Assembly: GCA_039033415.1 (NCBI GenBank)
Contig: JBCCCR010000013.1
Coordinates: 117,701 to 181,700 of the forward strand
Direction of reading: 5' to 3'
Length of the DNA: 64,000 nt
From: Pseudomonadota bacterium
GTDB lineage: Bacteria > Pseudomonadota > Gammaproteobacteria > Xanthomonadales > SZUA-38
Shown here one piece after another: positions 51,777 to 60,875 of the stretch. Position 1 is the first letter of the stretch; each line of letters begins with the position of its first letter. The notes below the pieces were generated by a model. That model saw only the letters and a program-made list of their open reading frames with translations, was not told the origin of the DNA and made no database searches. The position numbers and the translations under genes were made by a program.

Positions 51777-52997
51777 TTACCCGCCAGAGGGTTGCTCGGT
51801 TCTCCGCTCCTCAATCAGCGTGCGCCGCAGCAGCTTGCCGTCTTTCATGTATTGCGTTGCGCGCAGGCGCTCGTCTAAATCGTTGGGGTTTCGACTGATG
51901 ATTTCTGACACGGAGATGCCCGATCCGTCCTTGAAGTTCATGGTAAAAGCGTAGGTCAGGCCACTGTCGTCAAGGTCCAAGTCTTTTGACCAACCTTCCA
52001 GCCGGTCATTGAAAAAGTGGAGGCGGTCAACGTTCCATTTGCCATAGCTTTCAATCACCTGCTCATTGCTCTCACCGGAACGATAGATGTTGAGCTGGTG
52101 AAAGTCGTATTCGTGGCCGTCAGGAAGAAAGGTCGCGACAATCTTGGTGGGGAACGTTTCCAGGACCTTCCCCTCCGGATCAACCCGGGTGAACGTACCC
52201 TCCCAAGTTCCTTCCATTCCGCCGCCCGCCGGCATTCTTCTCATCAGCTGTTCTTTTGAGATGCGATCGCCGTTGGCCATCTGTGGCTCGTCCGACAAGC
52301 GATCAAATCTCAGCCAGGAAAACCCGTCGATCTCTCCGCGGATCGATCCGTCGGAGATCATCATTGATCGGTCTCGATACAGGAGCCGATGCCGGGTCAG
52401 GATCATGTCGAACTCAGCGTAGACCGGCCCGCTGACAGGATGTTCGTATTTGCACGCCTGCGGGCGCATTCCGCCCTTGAACCGTTTGAGGTCAGCCTCC
52501 CACTGGAAGTAAAGATCGCAGCCGGAGGCTAAAGTGAAGTCTTTTGCCTTAAGCGCGGCCGCCGCTGAAGCGTCCATCAAAGGACGGTCGTAGGTTAGCT
52601 CCGCGGCGAAGAAGTGCTGAATGACGTGCACCTCCTGGGATTCCTCCAGCCACTCAAAGGTCATAATTCGCTGGCGGTGAGCCAGCGTCGGCTCGTCAGC
52701 TTTGATTTCTTGCAGAAACAAAACCGCATCGCCGAGCTCCGAGCCCTTCAGCCGATGGACTCTCATGTCCCGACTCAGGCGCACCAGCTCCGGAAACTCC
52801 GGCACCAGGCGATCTTGATGCAGCAAGACCTGCCGTTCGTTGGAGAACGAGCCGACCCAGTAGCCGATGAACCTTTCTAGCGTTTGCTCAGCAGAGTTGT
52901 TGACCTCAGTACGCTGTGCATCCGCTCGCATATGAAAAGACACTCCGACCGCAAGCGCCAACACTAACCAGCCCGTTGATATTGCTCGATTTGTCAT
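51777..52997 (-). CDS. exported CpeT/CpcT-like protein with extra C-terminal domain
   Basis: A 406-residue protein. The ATG at 52997 has AGGAGAAAT before it and opens a signal peptide (TGWLVLALAVGVSFHMRADA). Residues about 35-235 follow the CpeT/CpcT pattern (chromophore lyase, DUF1001): FIGYWVGSFSNERQ, HRQRIMTFEWL, a central ASGCDLYFQWEADLKRFKGG and a closing IDGFSWLRFDRL. The second half (about 250-400) is a separate beta-rich domain (GGMEGTWEGTFTRVDPEGK). No phycobiliprotein is present, so a bilin lyase role is unlikely; lipid or other hydrophobic ligand binding in the periplasm is a guess. Confidence 0.7.
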   Translation of the reverse strand: MTNRAISTGWLVLALAVGVSFHMRADAQRTEVNNSAEQTLERFIGYWVGSFSNERQVLLHQDRLVPEFPELVRLSRDMRVHRLKGSELGDAVLFLQEIKADEPTLAHRQRIMTFEWLEESQEVHVIQHFFAAELTYDRPLMDASAAAALKAKDFTLASGCDLYFQWEADLKRFKGGMRPQACKYEHPVSGPVYAEFDMILTRHRLLYRDRSMMISDGSIRGEIDGFSWLRFDRLSDEPQMANGDRISKEQLMRRMPAGGGMEGTWEGTFTRVDPEGKVLETFPTKIVATFLPDGHEYDFHQLNIYRSGESNEQVIESYGKWNVDRLHFFNDRLEGWSKDLDLDDSGLTYAFTMNFKDGSGISVSEIISRNPNDLDERLRATQYMKDGKLLRRTLIEERRTEQPSGG

Positions 52998-53159
52998 ATT
53001 TCTCCTGCTCTTCCAGCCTAGGAGCTGGATCGATCTGCCTACCTGGCAACCGTTGAGCTTCATCGTACGCTGCCCCTATCGCTTATGAAACCGCCAGGTT
53101 CACTATGAAAATAGTGAAACAGGATATCGATAAGCGAATATGACTCTACCAGTCTTTCG

Positions 53160-53510
53160 TCAAGCTCCGGCAACCGCGAGCGCACCCGCAATTGCCAGCA
53201 GGGCCCACCCAAAATGCCGTCCTCGGGTGGCCCACAGATTCCCCAGACTGCCGATCACGTAGATAAATGCCACCGCGTACGCCACCAGCAAGCGGTCAGC
53301 ATCTAAGAATCCTGACGGGGTTAACAGCAGCAGCACTCCGGCAGCAAACCAATAGACGGCGCTGATCAGCATGACTGCCTGTAGCACTCGCTTTCCTCGC
53401 TGCGTTGGTGCTTTTGCGGGGCCCACAACTTTCTCTAAACCAAGATACCCGTGCACGATCGATATGAGGACTCCGAGCGTGCCCGCGCCGTAAAGCAACA
53501 TGTCGTTCAT
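53160..53510 (-). CDS. small four-TM membrane protein
   Basis: A 116-residue protein with about four hydrophobic segments (MLLYGAGTLGVLISIVHGYLG, VLQAVMLISAVYWFAAGVLLLL, LLVAYAVAFIYVIGSLGNLW, FGWALLAIAGALAVAGA). The ATG at 53510 has GGAGAA upstream. Its function is unknown. It is divergent from a TetR gene across a 78-base gap that holds two copies of a 14-base repeat, so it is the probable repressed target. Confidence 0.75.
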   Translation of the reverse strand: MNDMLLYGAGTLGVLISIVHGYLGLEKVVGPAKAPTQRGKRVLQAVMLISAVYWFAAGVLLLLTPSGFLDADRLLVAYAVAFIYVIGSLGNLWATRGRHFGWALLAIAGALAVAGA

Positions 53511-53524
53511 TACATTTTCTCCAA

Positions 53525-53581
53525 ACACTTGTGTATGGTTATGGAATATTCAGCCGACAAAGTCAAGACACTTGTGTATGG
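53525..53581. promoter_or_regulatory. two direct copies of ACACTTGTGTATGG, candidate TetR operators
   Basis: The 14-base sequence occurs exactly at 53525-53538 and 53568-53581, 43 bases apart (about four helical turns). Each contains the inverted repeat ACAC-TT-GTGT. They flank the divergent promoter region between the membrane protein gene and the TetR gene, which suits cooperative repressor binding on one DNA face. Confidence 0.65.
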
Positions 53582-53588
53582 AATACCG

Positions 53589-54128
53589 ATGGCACGGTTA
53601 ACCGAACGAAACTGGCTCGATCATGGGCTCAAGACTCTCGCCAAGTCAGGATACGCGTCGCTGAAGGCTGCCACGATGGCCGAGAGCCTCGGCGTATCCC
53701 GCGGCAGCTTCTACTGGCATTTCAAAGATATTAGGGACTTTCAAAGGCGGCTACTGGAGCACTGGCAGCGTCAGACGACGGACGCCACAATCCATGACAT
53801 GGAATCCAACGAACCGGAGGACTCGCGACTACTGGCGTTGATGACTCGCGCGTACGCCATGAAACCCAACCTCGAAAAGGCAGTTCGCGCATGGGCCGAA
53901 TACGACAGGCTCGCTCAAACGCAACTAGCAAAAGTCGACGGTATGCGATTGAGCTATATTCGCCGGCTGCTGGTGACAGCCGGTCTTGACCAGGTGACGG
54001 CCGATCATCGCGCTCGTTTTCTTTACGCGGCTAGCCTTGGCGCCAGCGCTATTGCGCCAGCGGTCTCGCCGCCATTTACTCCGGAGAACCTGAGGGACCT
54101 GGCCGAAATGCTCACCCATTTACTTTGA
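53589..54128 (+). CDS. TetR/AcrR family transcriptional regulator
   Basis: A 179-residue TetR-type regulator. The helix-turn-helix is near the N-terminus (LTERNWLDHGLKTLAKSGYASLKAATMAESLGVSRGSFYWHFKD). The ATG at 53589 is chosen because it gives the usual short arm before the HTH; in-frame ATGs at 53535 and 53541 would place the start within or beside the first repeat. It is divergent from the small membrane protein and 64 bases upstream of the hydrolase gene, so it may control both sides. Confidence 0.9.
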   Translation: MARLTERNWLDHGLKTLAKSGYASLKAATMAESLGVSRGSFYWHFKDIRDFQRRLLEHWQRQTTDATIHDMESNEPEDSRLLALMTRAYAMKPNLEKAVRAWAEYDRLAQTQLAKVDGMRLSYIRRLLVTAGLDQVTADHRARFLYAASLGASAIAPAVSPPFTPENLRDLAEMLTHLL

Positions 54129-54192
54129 CATCAAGATATCTTTCGCCGAATGTAGCCCACTGGGTTCAAATTTTGCTGAGAGAACAATTGTT

Positions 54193-55698
54193 GTGAAAAA
54201 GTGGATCAAGCGAATAGCTATCACTTTCATGGGGCTGTTTAGCCTGCTGACTATTATCGGCATCGGTTTGTGGATGGTCGCCAGGCCTGAGTCGCCAGAG
54301 GTGCCACCAATCGGGGAAATCACGTTCGATCTCGATGATGGATCCACGCTGAATGGCGAATTCGCAACGCTTGAAGTTCCTGAGAATCGAAATAGGCCTG
54401 ACAGTCGTTCAATTTCGATCGCTTATCTGAGGATAAAGGGCGATGTGGACAGCTCCGCCCCTCCCATGTTTCTGCTCGCGGGAGGCCCCGGCGGCTCATA
54501 TATGGAAAACATGAACGGCGGCGGCATCACGGCAGCCATATCCGTGGCCTACATCAACACCATGCGCAAGTTTGGCGACGTGATCATCCCGGACCTCCGG
54601 GGTGTACATTACTCGCAGCCGAATTACCTGTGTGACGGAAGTGTCGGTTCATGGCCCGCAGTCCGGTCGGAAGAAGCGCTCAGAAACGTTTTGACGACAA
54701 GCGCCCGAGCATGCCGTGAAAATCTGGTAGCCGACGGATTTGACCTCGAAGGCTACACCGTTTTGCAGGCGGCACAGGATATCGTGGATCTTGCAACGCA
54801 CCTCGGCTATGAAGACTTTCGCGTGATGGGCGGGAGTTTCGGCTCGCACCTGGCCATGACGTTGATGAAGTACCACCCCGACCGGATCGATCGGGCGATT
54901 GTCTACGGGGTTGAAGGGTATGACCACACTTACGACAATCCTGCGGCGGTGCGTGAAACCGTGACGAAGATAAGCGAGATGTCGGCCGGCGTTTGGAAAG
55001 CAGCGGGCCGAGAGGGCGATCCCTTGCTGGCCTTAGACACCGAAGTGGCTGCCAGCCTTGAGGGTGACGATAACCCGTCCCAGCTTTTGCCATTCGAACT
55101 GGCGTTGTTCGGCATGAACGGCCAAGGATTCAGCCTGTATAAGCGCGCCACCATGACGAGCTGGCCAAACTACGTTGCCAAGCTGATCGATGGGGGGCTG
55201 ACGGGACAAGCGTTCTTCTTCAGGAACGCCGGCGGGTTGTTGCTTGCACCGCGCGGTTGGTCTGGTTCAGCGGTTGGATTATTCGACTGTGCATCAGGAT
55301 TATCCAAGGCCCGCCGCGAGACGATGACCCAGGCAGATTCGCCCCTATTCAACCGGATGAGTTTCACCTATTACGATGCGATCTGCGCCGGCTGGAATGT
55401 TCCGGAATTGCCAGACAGTTTTCGTGAAGCCTCGCCTGTTACGGTGCCAACACTATTTGTGCAGGGCGACATGGATTTCGCGACGCCCTTTTCCAACGCC
55501 ACGGAGACCATAATCAATTTTCCTGAGAGTCATTTAGTCGTGGTTGGCAACGGCTCACACTCAGCGTTTTTTGAGGCGCTGACGGAAACCGAAGAAATGC
55601 CACGAGTTGTGACAGACTGGCTGAATGGAAAAGCGCCCGCTACTAACCGTATTAATCTACCCGCCGTTGTCTTCGATTCGGTTGTGGCAAAGGATTAA
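54193..55698 (+). CDS. membrane-anchored or exported S33-type alpha/beta hydrolase
   Basis: A 501-residue hydrolase that starts at GTG. Residues 8-30 form a signal anchor (IAITFMGLFSLLTIIGIGLWMV). The fold has the oxyanion loop LLAGGPGGS (95-102), the nucleophile elbow GGSFGS (Ser215), a late acid in QGDMDFATP and His in GNGSHSAF. Proline iminopeptidase and tripeptidyl aminopeptidase relatives share HGGPG-type loops and a large cap domain, which matches the long insert here. It acts in the periplasm or at the membrane on an unknown substrate. The dehydratase gene follows after two bases. Confidence 0.87.
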   Translation: MKKWIKRIAITFMGLFSLLTIIGIGLWMVARPESPEVPPIGEITFDLDDGSTLNGEFATLEVPENRNRPDSRSISIAYLRIKGDVDSSAPPMFLLAGGPGGSYMENMNGGGITAAISVAYINTMRKFGDVIIPDLRGVHYSQPNYLCDGSVGSWPAVRSEEALRNVLTTSARACRENLVADGFDLEGYTVLQAAQDIVDLATHLGYEDFRVMGGSFGSHLAMTLMKYHPDRIDRAIVYGVEGYDHTYDNPAAVRETVTKISEMSAGVWKAAGREGDPLLALDTEVAASLEGDDNPSQLLPFELALFGMNGQGFSLYKRATMTSWPNYVAKLIDGGLTGQAFFFRNAGGLLLAPRGWSGSAVGLFDCASGLSKARRETMTQADSPLFNRMSFTYYDAICAGWNVPELPDSFREASPVTVPTLFVQGDMDFATPFSNATETIINFPESHLVVVGNGSHSAFFEALTETEEMPRVVTDWLNGKAPATNRINLPAVVFDSVVAKD

Positions 55699-55700
55699 TC

Positions 55701-56690
55701 ATGTCCGCAGCTGACATTGTCTCGTTTGCCTCGATCGAAGCCGCAGCCAAACGTCTAAACGGCTTCGCCGTTAGAACACCCTTGCTGACGAACGAGGCGT
55801 TGAATGTACAGACCGGACGACAGGTCTTCCTAAAGCCCGAAACGCTGCAGGTCGCAGGCAGCTTTAAGTTCCGGGGCGCATTCAACCGAATCAGCCAGCT
55901 TTCGGCAGACGAGCGCAAGGCTGGCGTGATCGCTTGGTCGTCCGGCAATCACGCCCAGGGCGTTGCCGCGGCGGCTAAGCTTGCGGGCACCCACGCCACC
56001 ATCGTAATGCCTGAAGACGCGCCCGAAATTAAGGTCTCGAAGACCCGTCAATATGGCGCCGAAATCGTTTTCTATGATCGCTACAGCGAGAGTCGAGAAG
56101 AGATTGCCTACGCACTGGCTGACGAGCGCGGCGGAACGATCGTCCCCTCCTTCGATGATCGGCACATCATTGCAGGGCAGGGAACGACCGGGCTGGAGAT
56201 CGGCCAGGACGTAAAAGCGCGCGGCACAGCGCTCGACGCGTTGCTCGTTTGTTGTGGTGGAGGCGGTCTCATCGCCGGGTGCGCCACCGCGATTAAGGCG
56301 TTTAGCCCGGACACCCAGGTTTTCGCGGTCGAGCCGGAAAACTACGACGAATATGCCCGATCGCTCAAAACCGGCCGGCGGGAACGAGCGGATACTTCCG
56401 TAAAGTCGATCTGCGACGCGCTCCTTTCACCCCAGCCTGGAGAGCTGACGTTCAGGGTCAATAAAGAGCTGCTTGCAGGTGGTCTGGTGGTCTCGGAAAC
56501 CGAAGTGAAGCAAGCGATGGCCTTTGCCTTTCGGGAGCTGAAGCTGGTTGTTGAGCCGGGCGGCGCCGTGGCGCTCGCCGCGTTATTGTCCGGCAAATTG
56601 CCCGAAACCCATCGCACGGTTGGTATCGTTCTCAGCGGGGGCAACGTCGACCCTACCCTGTTTGCCCGCATTCTCTCGGAAGTCGACTGA
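55701..56690 (+). CDS. PLP-dependent threonine/serine dehydratase or racemase
   Basis: A 329-residue fold-type II PLP enzyme. The cofactor lysine is Lys56 in GSFKFRGA; SSGNHAQGVA follows, and the phosphate-binding loop is CCGGGGLIAG near 185. It lacks the C-terminal ACT regulatory domain of biosynthetic IlvA, so it matches catabolic threonine dehydratase, serine racemase or threo-3-hydroxyaspartate dehydratase; these cannot be separated by eye. It begins two bases after the hydrolase stop and is probably cotranscribed, which could link peptide release to amino-acid breakdown. Confidence 0.9.
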   Translation: MSAADIVSFASIEAAAKRLNGFAVRTPLLTNEALNVQTGRQVFLKPETLQVAGSFKFRGAFNRISQLSADERKAGVIAWSSGNHAQGVAAAAKLAGTHATIVMPEDAPEIKVSKTRQYGAEIVFYDRYSESREEIAYALADERGGTIVPSFDDRHIIAGQGTTGLEIGQDVKARGTALDALLVCCGGGGLIAGCATAIKAFSPDTQVFAVEPENYDEYARSLKTGRRERADTSVKSICDALLSPQPGELTFRVNKELLAGGLVVSETEVKQAMAFAFRELKLVVEPGGAVALAALLSGKLPETHRTVGIVLSGGNVDPTLFARILSEVD

Positions 56691-56703
56691 ACGCATCACA
56701 GCG

Positions 56704-57573
56704 TTACGACCGGATCGGAATCCACCAGCGGATGCGCATTTCCCCGAGCGGCCGAAACGGCACCGGAAAGTAGGACGCGATATCCGGTTTCTTCGAATCG
56801 CGCTCGTAGCCGGTGTCTGCAAACCACGACGAGTAGATGTATCGGTTGGTCTTCATCGATGTTTTGTAAGTGCAGTGAAACTCAGCGTAGTTGGCGGAGG
56901 GCACGCGGTAAATCTCATAGCTATCGTGGGACGACATCGCAGTCTCAATGCCGAGTACATCGATGAACGCATCACTGCCTTTCTCCTCCTGGGGAAAATA
57001 GGCGGTCAGCATCGGCGCATGCGTTTTGGCGCCTGGCTGGCTCGCGTTATCGTCAATCAGCTTGGTGTAGTCATCAGACTTCACGTAGGTCTTCCAATAC
57101 TCCGGGCCATCTTTGACAAACTCATCAAACGAAAAGGTTTTGCTTTTTCCGAGGATGTTGAAGGAAGGTACATCGACGATTGAATAATCCATGGTGTCTC
57201 CTAGATCTTTGCCGGCCGGAAAAGTCTTCCTGCCAAATGCTCTTAGATGAACGGTACCGGCTCGCGCGGCGCTGGGGTTTACCCCGTGAACCCGGCGAAA
57301 TGCCCGGCTGAATGCGTTTGGCGAATCAAAGCCGTACTTGCCACCGATGTCGCTGATCCGCTGAGTGGTGCCGATCACCTCCGCAGCAGCGAGCGTAAGC
57401 CTGCGCATTCGTATGTAGTGCGCGCACGAGATCTTGAAGGTGGCAACAAAAACGCGATGAAAGTGATACCTCGAACAGCAGGCCACCCTCGCGACGTCGT
57501 CAGTGCTGATCTGACTTTGCAGATTCTGCTCAATGAAGTTGAGGGCCGCGTTAAAGCGCTTTGGCCAGTTCAT
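56704..57573 (-). CDS. AraC family regulator with GyrI-like effector domain
   Basis: A 289-residue protein. The two AraC helix-turn-helix motifs are N-terminal (about 1-110: LNFIEQNLQSQISTDDVARVACCSRYHFHRVF, then RISDIGGKYGFDSPNAFSRAFRRVHGVNPS). A C-terminal GyrI-like/small-molecule-binding domain follows (about 130-289, with FNILGKSKTFSFDEF and YEIYRVPSANYAEFHC). The layout is that of Rob-like regulators. The ATG at 57573 is used rather than TTG at 57603. It is convergent with the dehydratase gene. Confidence 0.92.
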   Translation of the reverse strand: MNWPKRFNAALNFIEQNLQSQISTDDVARVACCSRYHFHRVFVATFKISCAHYIRMRRLTLAAAEVIGTTQRISDIGGKYGFDSPNAFSRAFRRVHGVNPSAARAGTVHLRAFGRKTFPAGKDLGDTMDYSIVDVPSFNILGKSKTFSFDEFVKDGPEYWKTYVKSDDYTKLIDDNASQPGAKTHAPMLTAYFPQEEKGSDAFIDVLGIETAMSSHDSYEIYRVPSANYAEFHCTYKTSMKTNRYIYSSWFADTGYERDSKKPDIASYFPVPFRPLGEMRIRWWIPIRS

Positions 57574-57743
57574 GGGTCGGTTTCTCGTGGCGAGGGCAGA
57601 CAATAGCCGTTGCCACAGATCGCCGTCTCACCTTTTCTTGCGGAATCGAACGAGGCTACGCCAATCTGTCTGAGCAATGGCCGTTCGATTTGTCGCGGCC
57701 AGAATCCGGAGGTTGTAGCGGCGGCTTGCCGCTCAGCAGGTCA

Positions 57744-59087
57744 TCAGGGTGCGCTCATGGCCCCCACGCGATGAAATACAAACGCCGACTGGCTCGTCGG
57801 GTCACGCTGCCGGCAAGTGAACGACTCATAGCGGTTTTCGAAGGTACACAGCCAGTCCCAGATCGACAGATAGTAGACGCCATCCTCTGTCTTCCTGAAG
57901 GCAACCCGGCTTTCGTTCTGGACATATACGATGCCGCGCTCGGTCCGCTCAAGTCGGATGTCCCAGCTGAATCTCTCGGGTTCGTATGCACCAGCGATTG
58001 CGTTGAGCTCATCCTCTGCGACCTCCTTTTCCGCCAGCAATCTCACCGGGAGCTGTTTGACCGGATTGCCTCGAAAAAGCTCGGTGATGTCCCTGTTGAA
58101 CGTACCTGGCCACGCCGAATTCGAGGACAGCGTGACAACGGTCAAGTCTTCGTTAACGTCGTAGTAGACCTGCGCCAGCGCGCCAGGGGATCGGCCGGTG
58201 ATGCGGATATCGCCATCCTCAGGCATGGCAAACAGTGCGCTATGGATCTCATCAGACATTTCCGTACCCCTCAGGGTCGTGCGGAAGAACCGGAACAGGT
58301 CTTCGGCGTTCGCGTACAAAGATCCCCCGCCGACCCGATTGGCGGTGAGATAAGGCGTGGCCTCGACCCGGCTGCCGACGGTAGCGCCCGGCGCATAGCG
58401 ATGGGCCATGGACGTCACGGTTTCATAGGCGGTCTCATGCCCTACGGACGGTAAACCTCGTTCGGCAATTTCCTGTTGAATGTAGTCGGCATAGGACCTG
58501 CCGGATGCCGCTTCGATCACCGCAGCAGCGATTGCATAGCCGCCGTTGGAATAGCGGCTCTGGCTGCCCGGTTCAAAGTCCAGCGGCTCGGCCGCGAGAC
58601 CGCTGACGATCTCTTCGAGCGCCAAGGGTTCCTGCATATCCATCCACGCCAGCCGGTTGGTGTGCGGGATTCCCGCGGTGTGATCCAGCAGCTGGAGAAC
58701 GGTGATCTCTTTGCCCCGCGGGAAGTCGGGCAGAAACTGTGATATTCGTGAATTGAGCGCCAACGTTTCCTCCGCGACCAGCCGTGCGATGGCCGCCTGA
58801 GTAAACTGCTTGGATAGCGACGCGATTCGAAACCGTGCGTCCACAGCCATTGGCAGCCTATGACGATAATCGGCAAAGCCGAAAGCCTCATGGAATACGA
58901 TGTTCTCGCCACGCGCGAGCAGCACCACGCCGTCGAAAGCCCCGAAGTCCACGTATTCCCGGACATAGGTTCGAACGGCTTCAGCGTACGTTTCGTCCGT
59001 TTCCGGCTTTTCCTGTTGCGTTCGATCGGGCAGCGCGCAGGACGCAGCGCCGCAGATCAGCAAACCGGTCACCATTTTGCGCAGCAT
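57744..59087 (-). CDS. class C beta-lactamase-fold serine hydrolase, lipoprotein
   Basis: A 447-residue protein. The signal peptide ends in a lipobox-like GAASC, so it is probably a lipoprotein. The serine hydrolase motifs are SLSK (Ser90, Lys93) and YSN (179-181). A C-terminal extension (from about 340) carries a lipocalin-like beta domain (LNAIAGAYEPERFSWDIRLERT). This is the EstB/penicillin-binding-protein-like group (DUF3471-type tail), which are usually esterases or peptidases; there is no evidence of resistance function. AAGGAAGAGG precedes the ATG. Confidence 0.88.
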   Translation of the reverse strand: MLRKMVTGLLICGAASCALPDRTQQEKPETDETYAEAVRTYVREYVDFGAFDGVVLLARGENIVFHEAFGFADYRHRLPMAVDARFRIASLSKQFTQAAIARLVAEETLALNSRISQFLPDFPRGKEITVLQLLDHTAGIPHTNRLAWMDMQEPLALEEIVSGLAAEPLDFEPGSQSRYSNGGYAIAAAVIEAASGRSYADYIQQEIAERGLPSVGHETAYETVTSMAHRYAPGATVGSRVEATPYLTANRVGGGSLYANAEDLFRFFRTTLRGTEMSDEIHSALFAMPEDGDIRITGRSPGALAQVYYDVNEDLTVVTLSSNSAWPGTFNRDITELFRGNPVKQLPVRLLAEKEVAEDELNAIAGAYEPERFSWDIRLERTERGIVYVQNESRVAFRKTEDGVYYLSIWDWLCTFENRYESFTCRQRDPTSQSAFVFHRVGAMSAP

Positions 59088-59326
59088 CGCCTCTTCCTTA
59101 GGTCATCGTCAGGCACCACGTAAGACGCACCTTTCGAAAAAGCGTTACAGGATTGGGCGAACGCCACAGAACCGTCGGGAACCACCGCTTACCGCGATTA
59201 CCACCCTCGGCTATCGTGCTATGAAGCAGCCTTATAGGAGCAGTTGGCGTTTCTATTGGACAGGCGATACAAAACAACCCATCGTCCGTGTCCTCGCTTC
59301 TGTATTCGAACACCAAGGAACCCTCA

Positions 59327-60805
59327 ATGACGGCCTCCCATGCCAGCAGCATCGACAGCACCCACTTTGGTCAGCTCTTTATCGACGGTGTCTGGGTTAA
59401 CCCCAGCACCGACCGCTTGATCGAGGTGGTGTCCCCAATGACCGAGGCGGTTGTCTTTCGGGTGGCAGAGGCGGTGGAAGCGGACGTTGACCTGGCAGTT
59501 GCCGCGGCACGGGCGGCTTTCGACAAGGGCCCGTGGCCAGGCATGACGCCTCAGCAGCGTGGCGATGTGTTGGCGGAATTTGCCAGGCAGCTCCGTACCC
59601 GCAAAACCGATTTTTCGACGGCCTGGATGGAATCTGCCGGCGTCATCAAGGGCATGGCGGCCAGTTACCCTGAATACTCGATCAGTAACGTTGACCGCGC
59701 GGTCGCCCAGGCCGCCACTTTCGAATTTGTCGAGAAGCACGAATCGGCTAACGGCGCGGCCCTGCTGGTGCGCGAGCCGGTAGGTACGGTGGCGGCGGTG
59801 GCCCCATGGAATGCCCCACTGGCCACCATGCTCACCAAAATTGCTCCGGCCCTGCTGGCAGGGTGCACGGTGGTCATGAAACCGGCGCCGCAAACGCCCA
59901 TTGAAACCTACATCCTCGCCGAATGCGCAGAGGCAGCCGGCTTCCCGCCCGGCGTACTGAATCTGGTTACCGCTGAACGCGCAGCCTCCGATCACCTAAT
60001 TCGCCATCCGGACATCGACAAGGTGAGCTTTACCGGCAGCCTGTCCACGGGCCGCCATATTGCATCGGTTTGTGGCGACCGCATCGGCCGCGTGACGTTG
60101 GAGCTGGGCGGGAAGTCTGCCGCCATCGTGCTTGACGATTACCCGCTGGATGAGGCGGCGGCCAGCCTTGTGTCAGGTCTGTGTGTCCTCAGCGGACAAA
60201 ACTGTGCGGCCCTTACCCGGGTGATCGTTTCTCGAAAACGCCACGATGAGCTCGTTGAGCTTCTGGCCAAAGAGATGCAAACCGTAACCATAGGCGACCC
60301 CTATGATCCCGAGACGAAGCTTGGGGCAATCACCATGAAAGCCCAACTTGAGCGCATCGAAGGATTTGTCGCCAAAGGCGTTGCGGATGGCGCTACGCTG
60401 GTGACTGGCGGCAAAAGGCCGTCCCACCTGTTGACCGGCCTCTACTTCGAGCCCACCCTGTTCGCCAACGTCGACAACACCATGACTATCGCTCAGGAAG
60501 AAATCTTCGGCCCGGTGCTGTGCGTTATCCCGTTTGACGACGAAGACGATGCTATCCGGATCGCCAACGACTCCTTGTTTGGCTTAGCCGGTGCGGTGTA
60601 TACCAACGACAGCGACGCGGCCTACCGCATTGCCCGCCGGCTGCGCACCGGCACGGTGGGCCAAAGTGCGCCGTCAGCAAGCTTTGCCGTGGCGTTTGGC
60701 GGATTTAAGCAGTCTGGCCTGGGGCGGGAGGGCGGCACCGAAGGCCTGCACGCGTACCTCGAGCCGAAGACGGTCCTGCTGAAAAACCATCCTGCTGAAA
60801 TTTAG
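59327..60805 (+). CDS. aldehyde dehydrogenase family protein
   Basis: A 492-residue NAD(P)-dependent aldehyde dehydrogenase. It has the PWNAPLATMLTKIAPALLAGCTVVMKPA cofactor region, FTGSLSTGR, ELGGKSA (general base Glu), GQNCAALTR (catalytic Cys) and EEIFGPVLCVIPF. It oxidises an unknown aldehyde to its acid. The ATG at 59327 follows AAGGA; a start 13 codons upstream is less likely. It stands between the beta-lactamase-fold gene and DUF418 without an obvious pathway partner. Confidence 0.94.
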   Translation: MTASHASSIDSTHFGQLFIDGVWVNPSTDRLIEVVSPMTEAVVFRVAEAVEADVDLAVAAARAAFDKGPWPGMTPQQRGDVLAEFARQLRTRKTDFSTAWMESAGVIKGMAASYPEYSISNVDRAVAQAATFEFVEKHESANGAALLVREPVGTVAAVAPWNAPLATMLTKIAPALLAGCTVVMKPAPQTPIETYILAECAEAAGFPPGVLNLVTAERAASDHLIRHPDIDKVSFTGSLSTGRHIASVCGDRIGRVTLELGGKSAAIVLDDYPLDEAAASLVSGLCVLSGQNCAALTRVIVSRKRHDELVELLAKEMQTVTIGDPYDPETKLGAITMKAQLERIEGFVAKGVADGATLVTGGKRPSHLLTGLYFEPTLFANVDNTMTIAQEEIFGPVLCVIPFDDEDDAIRIANDSLFGLAGAVYTNDSDAAYRIARRLRTGTVGQSAPSASFAVAFGGFKQSGLGREGGTEGLHAYLEPKTVLLKNHPAEI

Positions 60806-60875
60806 TGCCGCGGATCGTCCCCTTTTCCTCATAGCCCAGTTACCATCTCGTGTTGCAATCGCTAGGCTGAACGCT

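Noticed and set aside
56691..56710. AACGC/GCGTT hairpin between convergent dehydratase and AraC genes
   Set aside because: Five-base stem and no T-run; too weak for a terminator.
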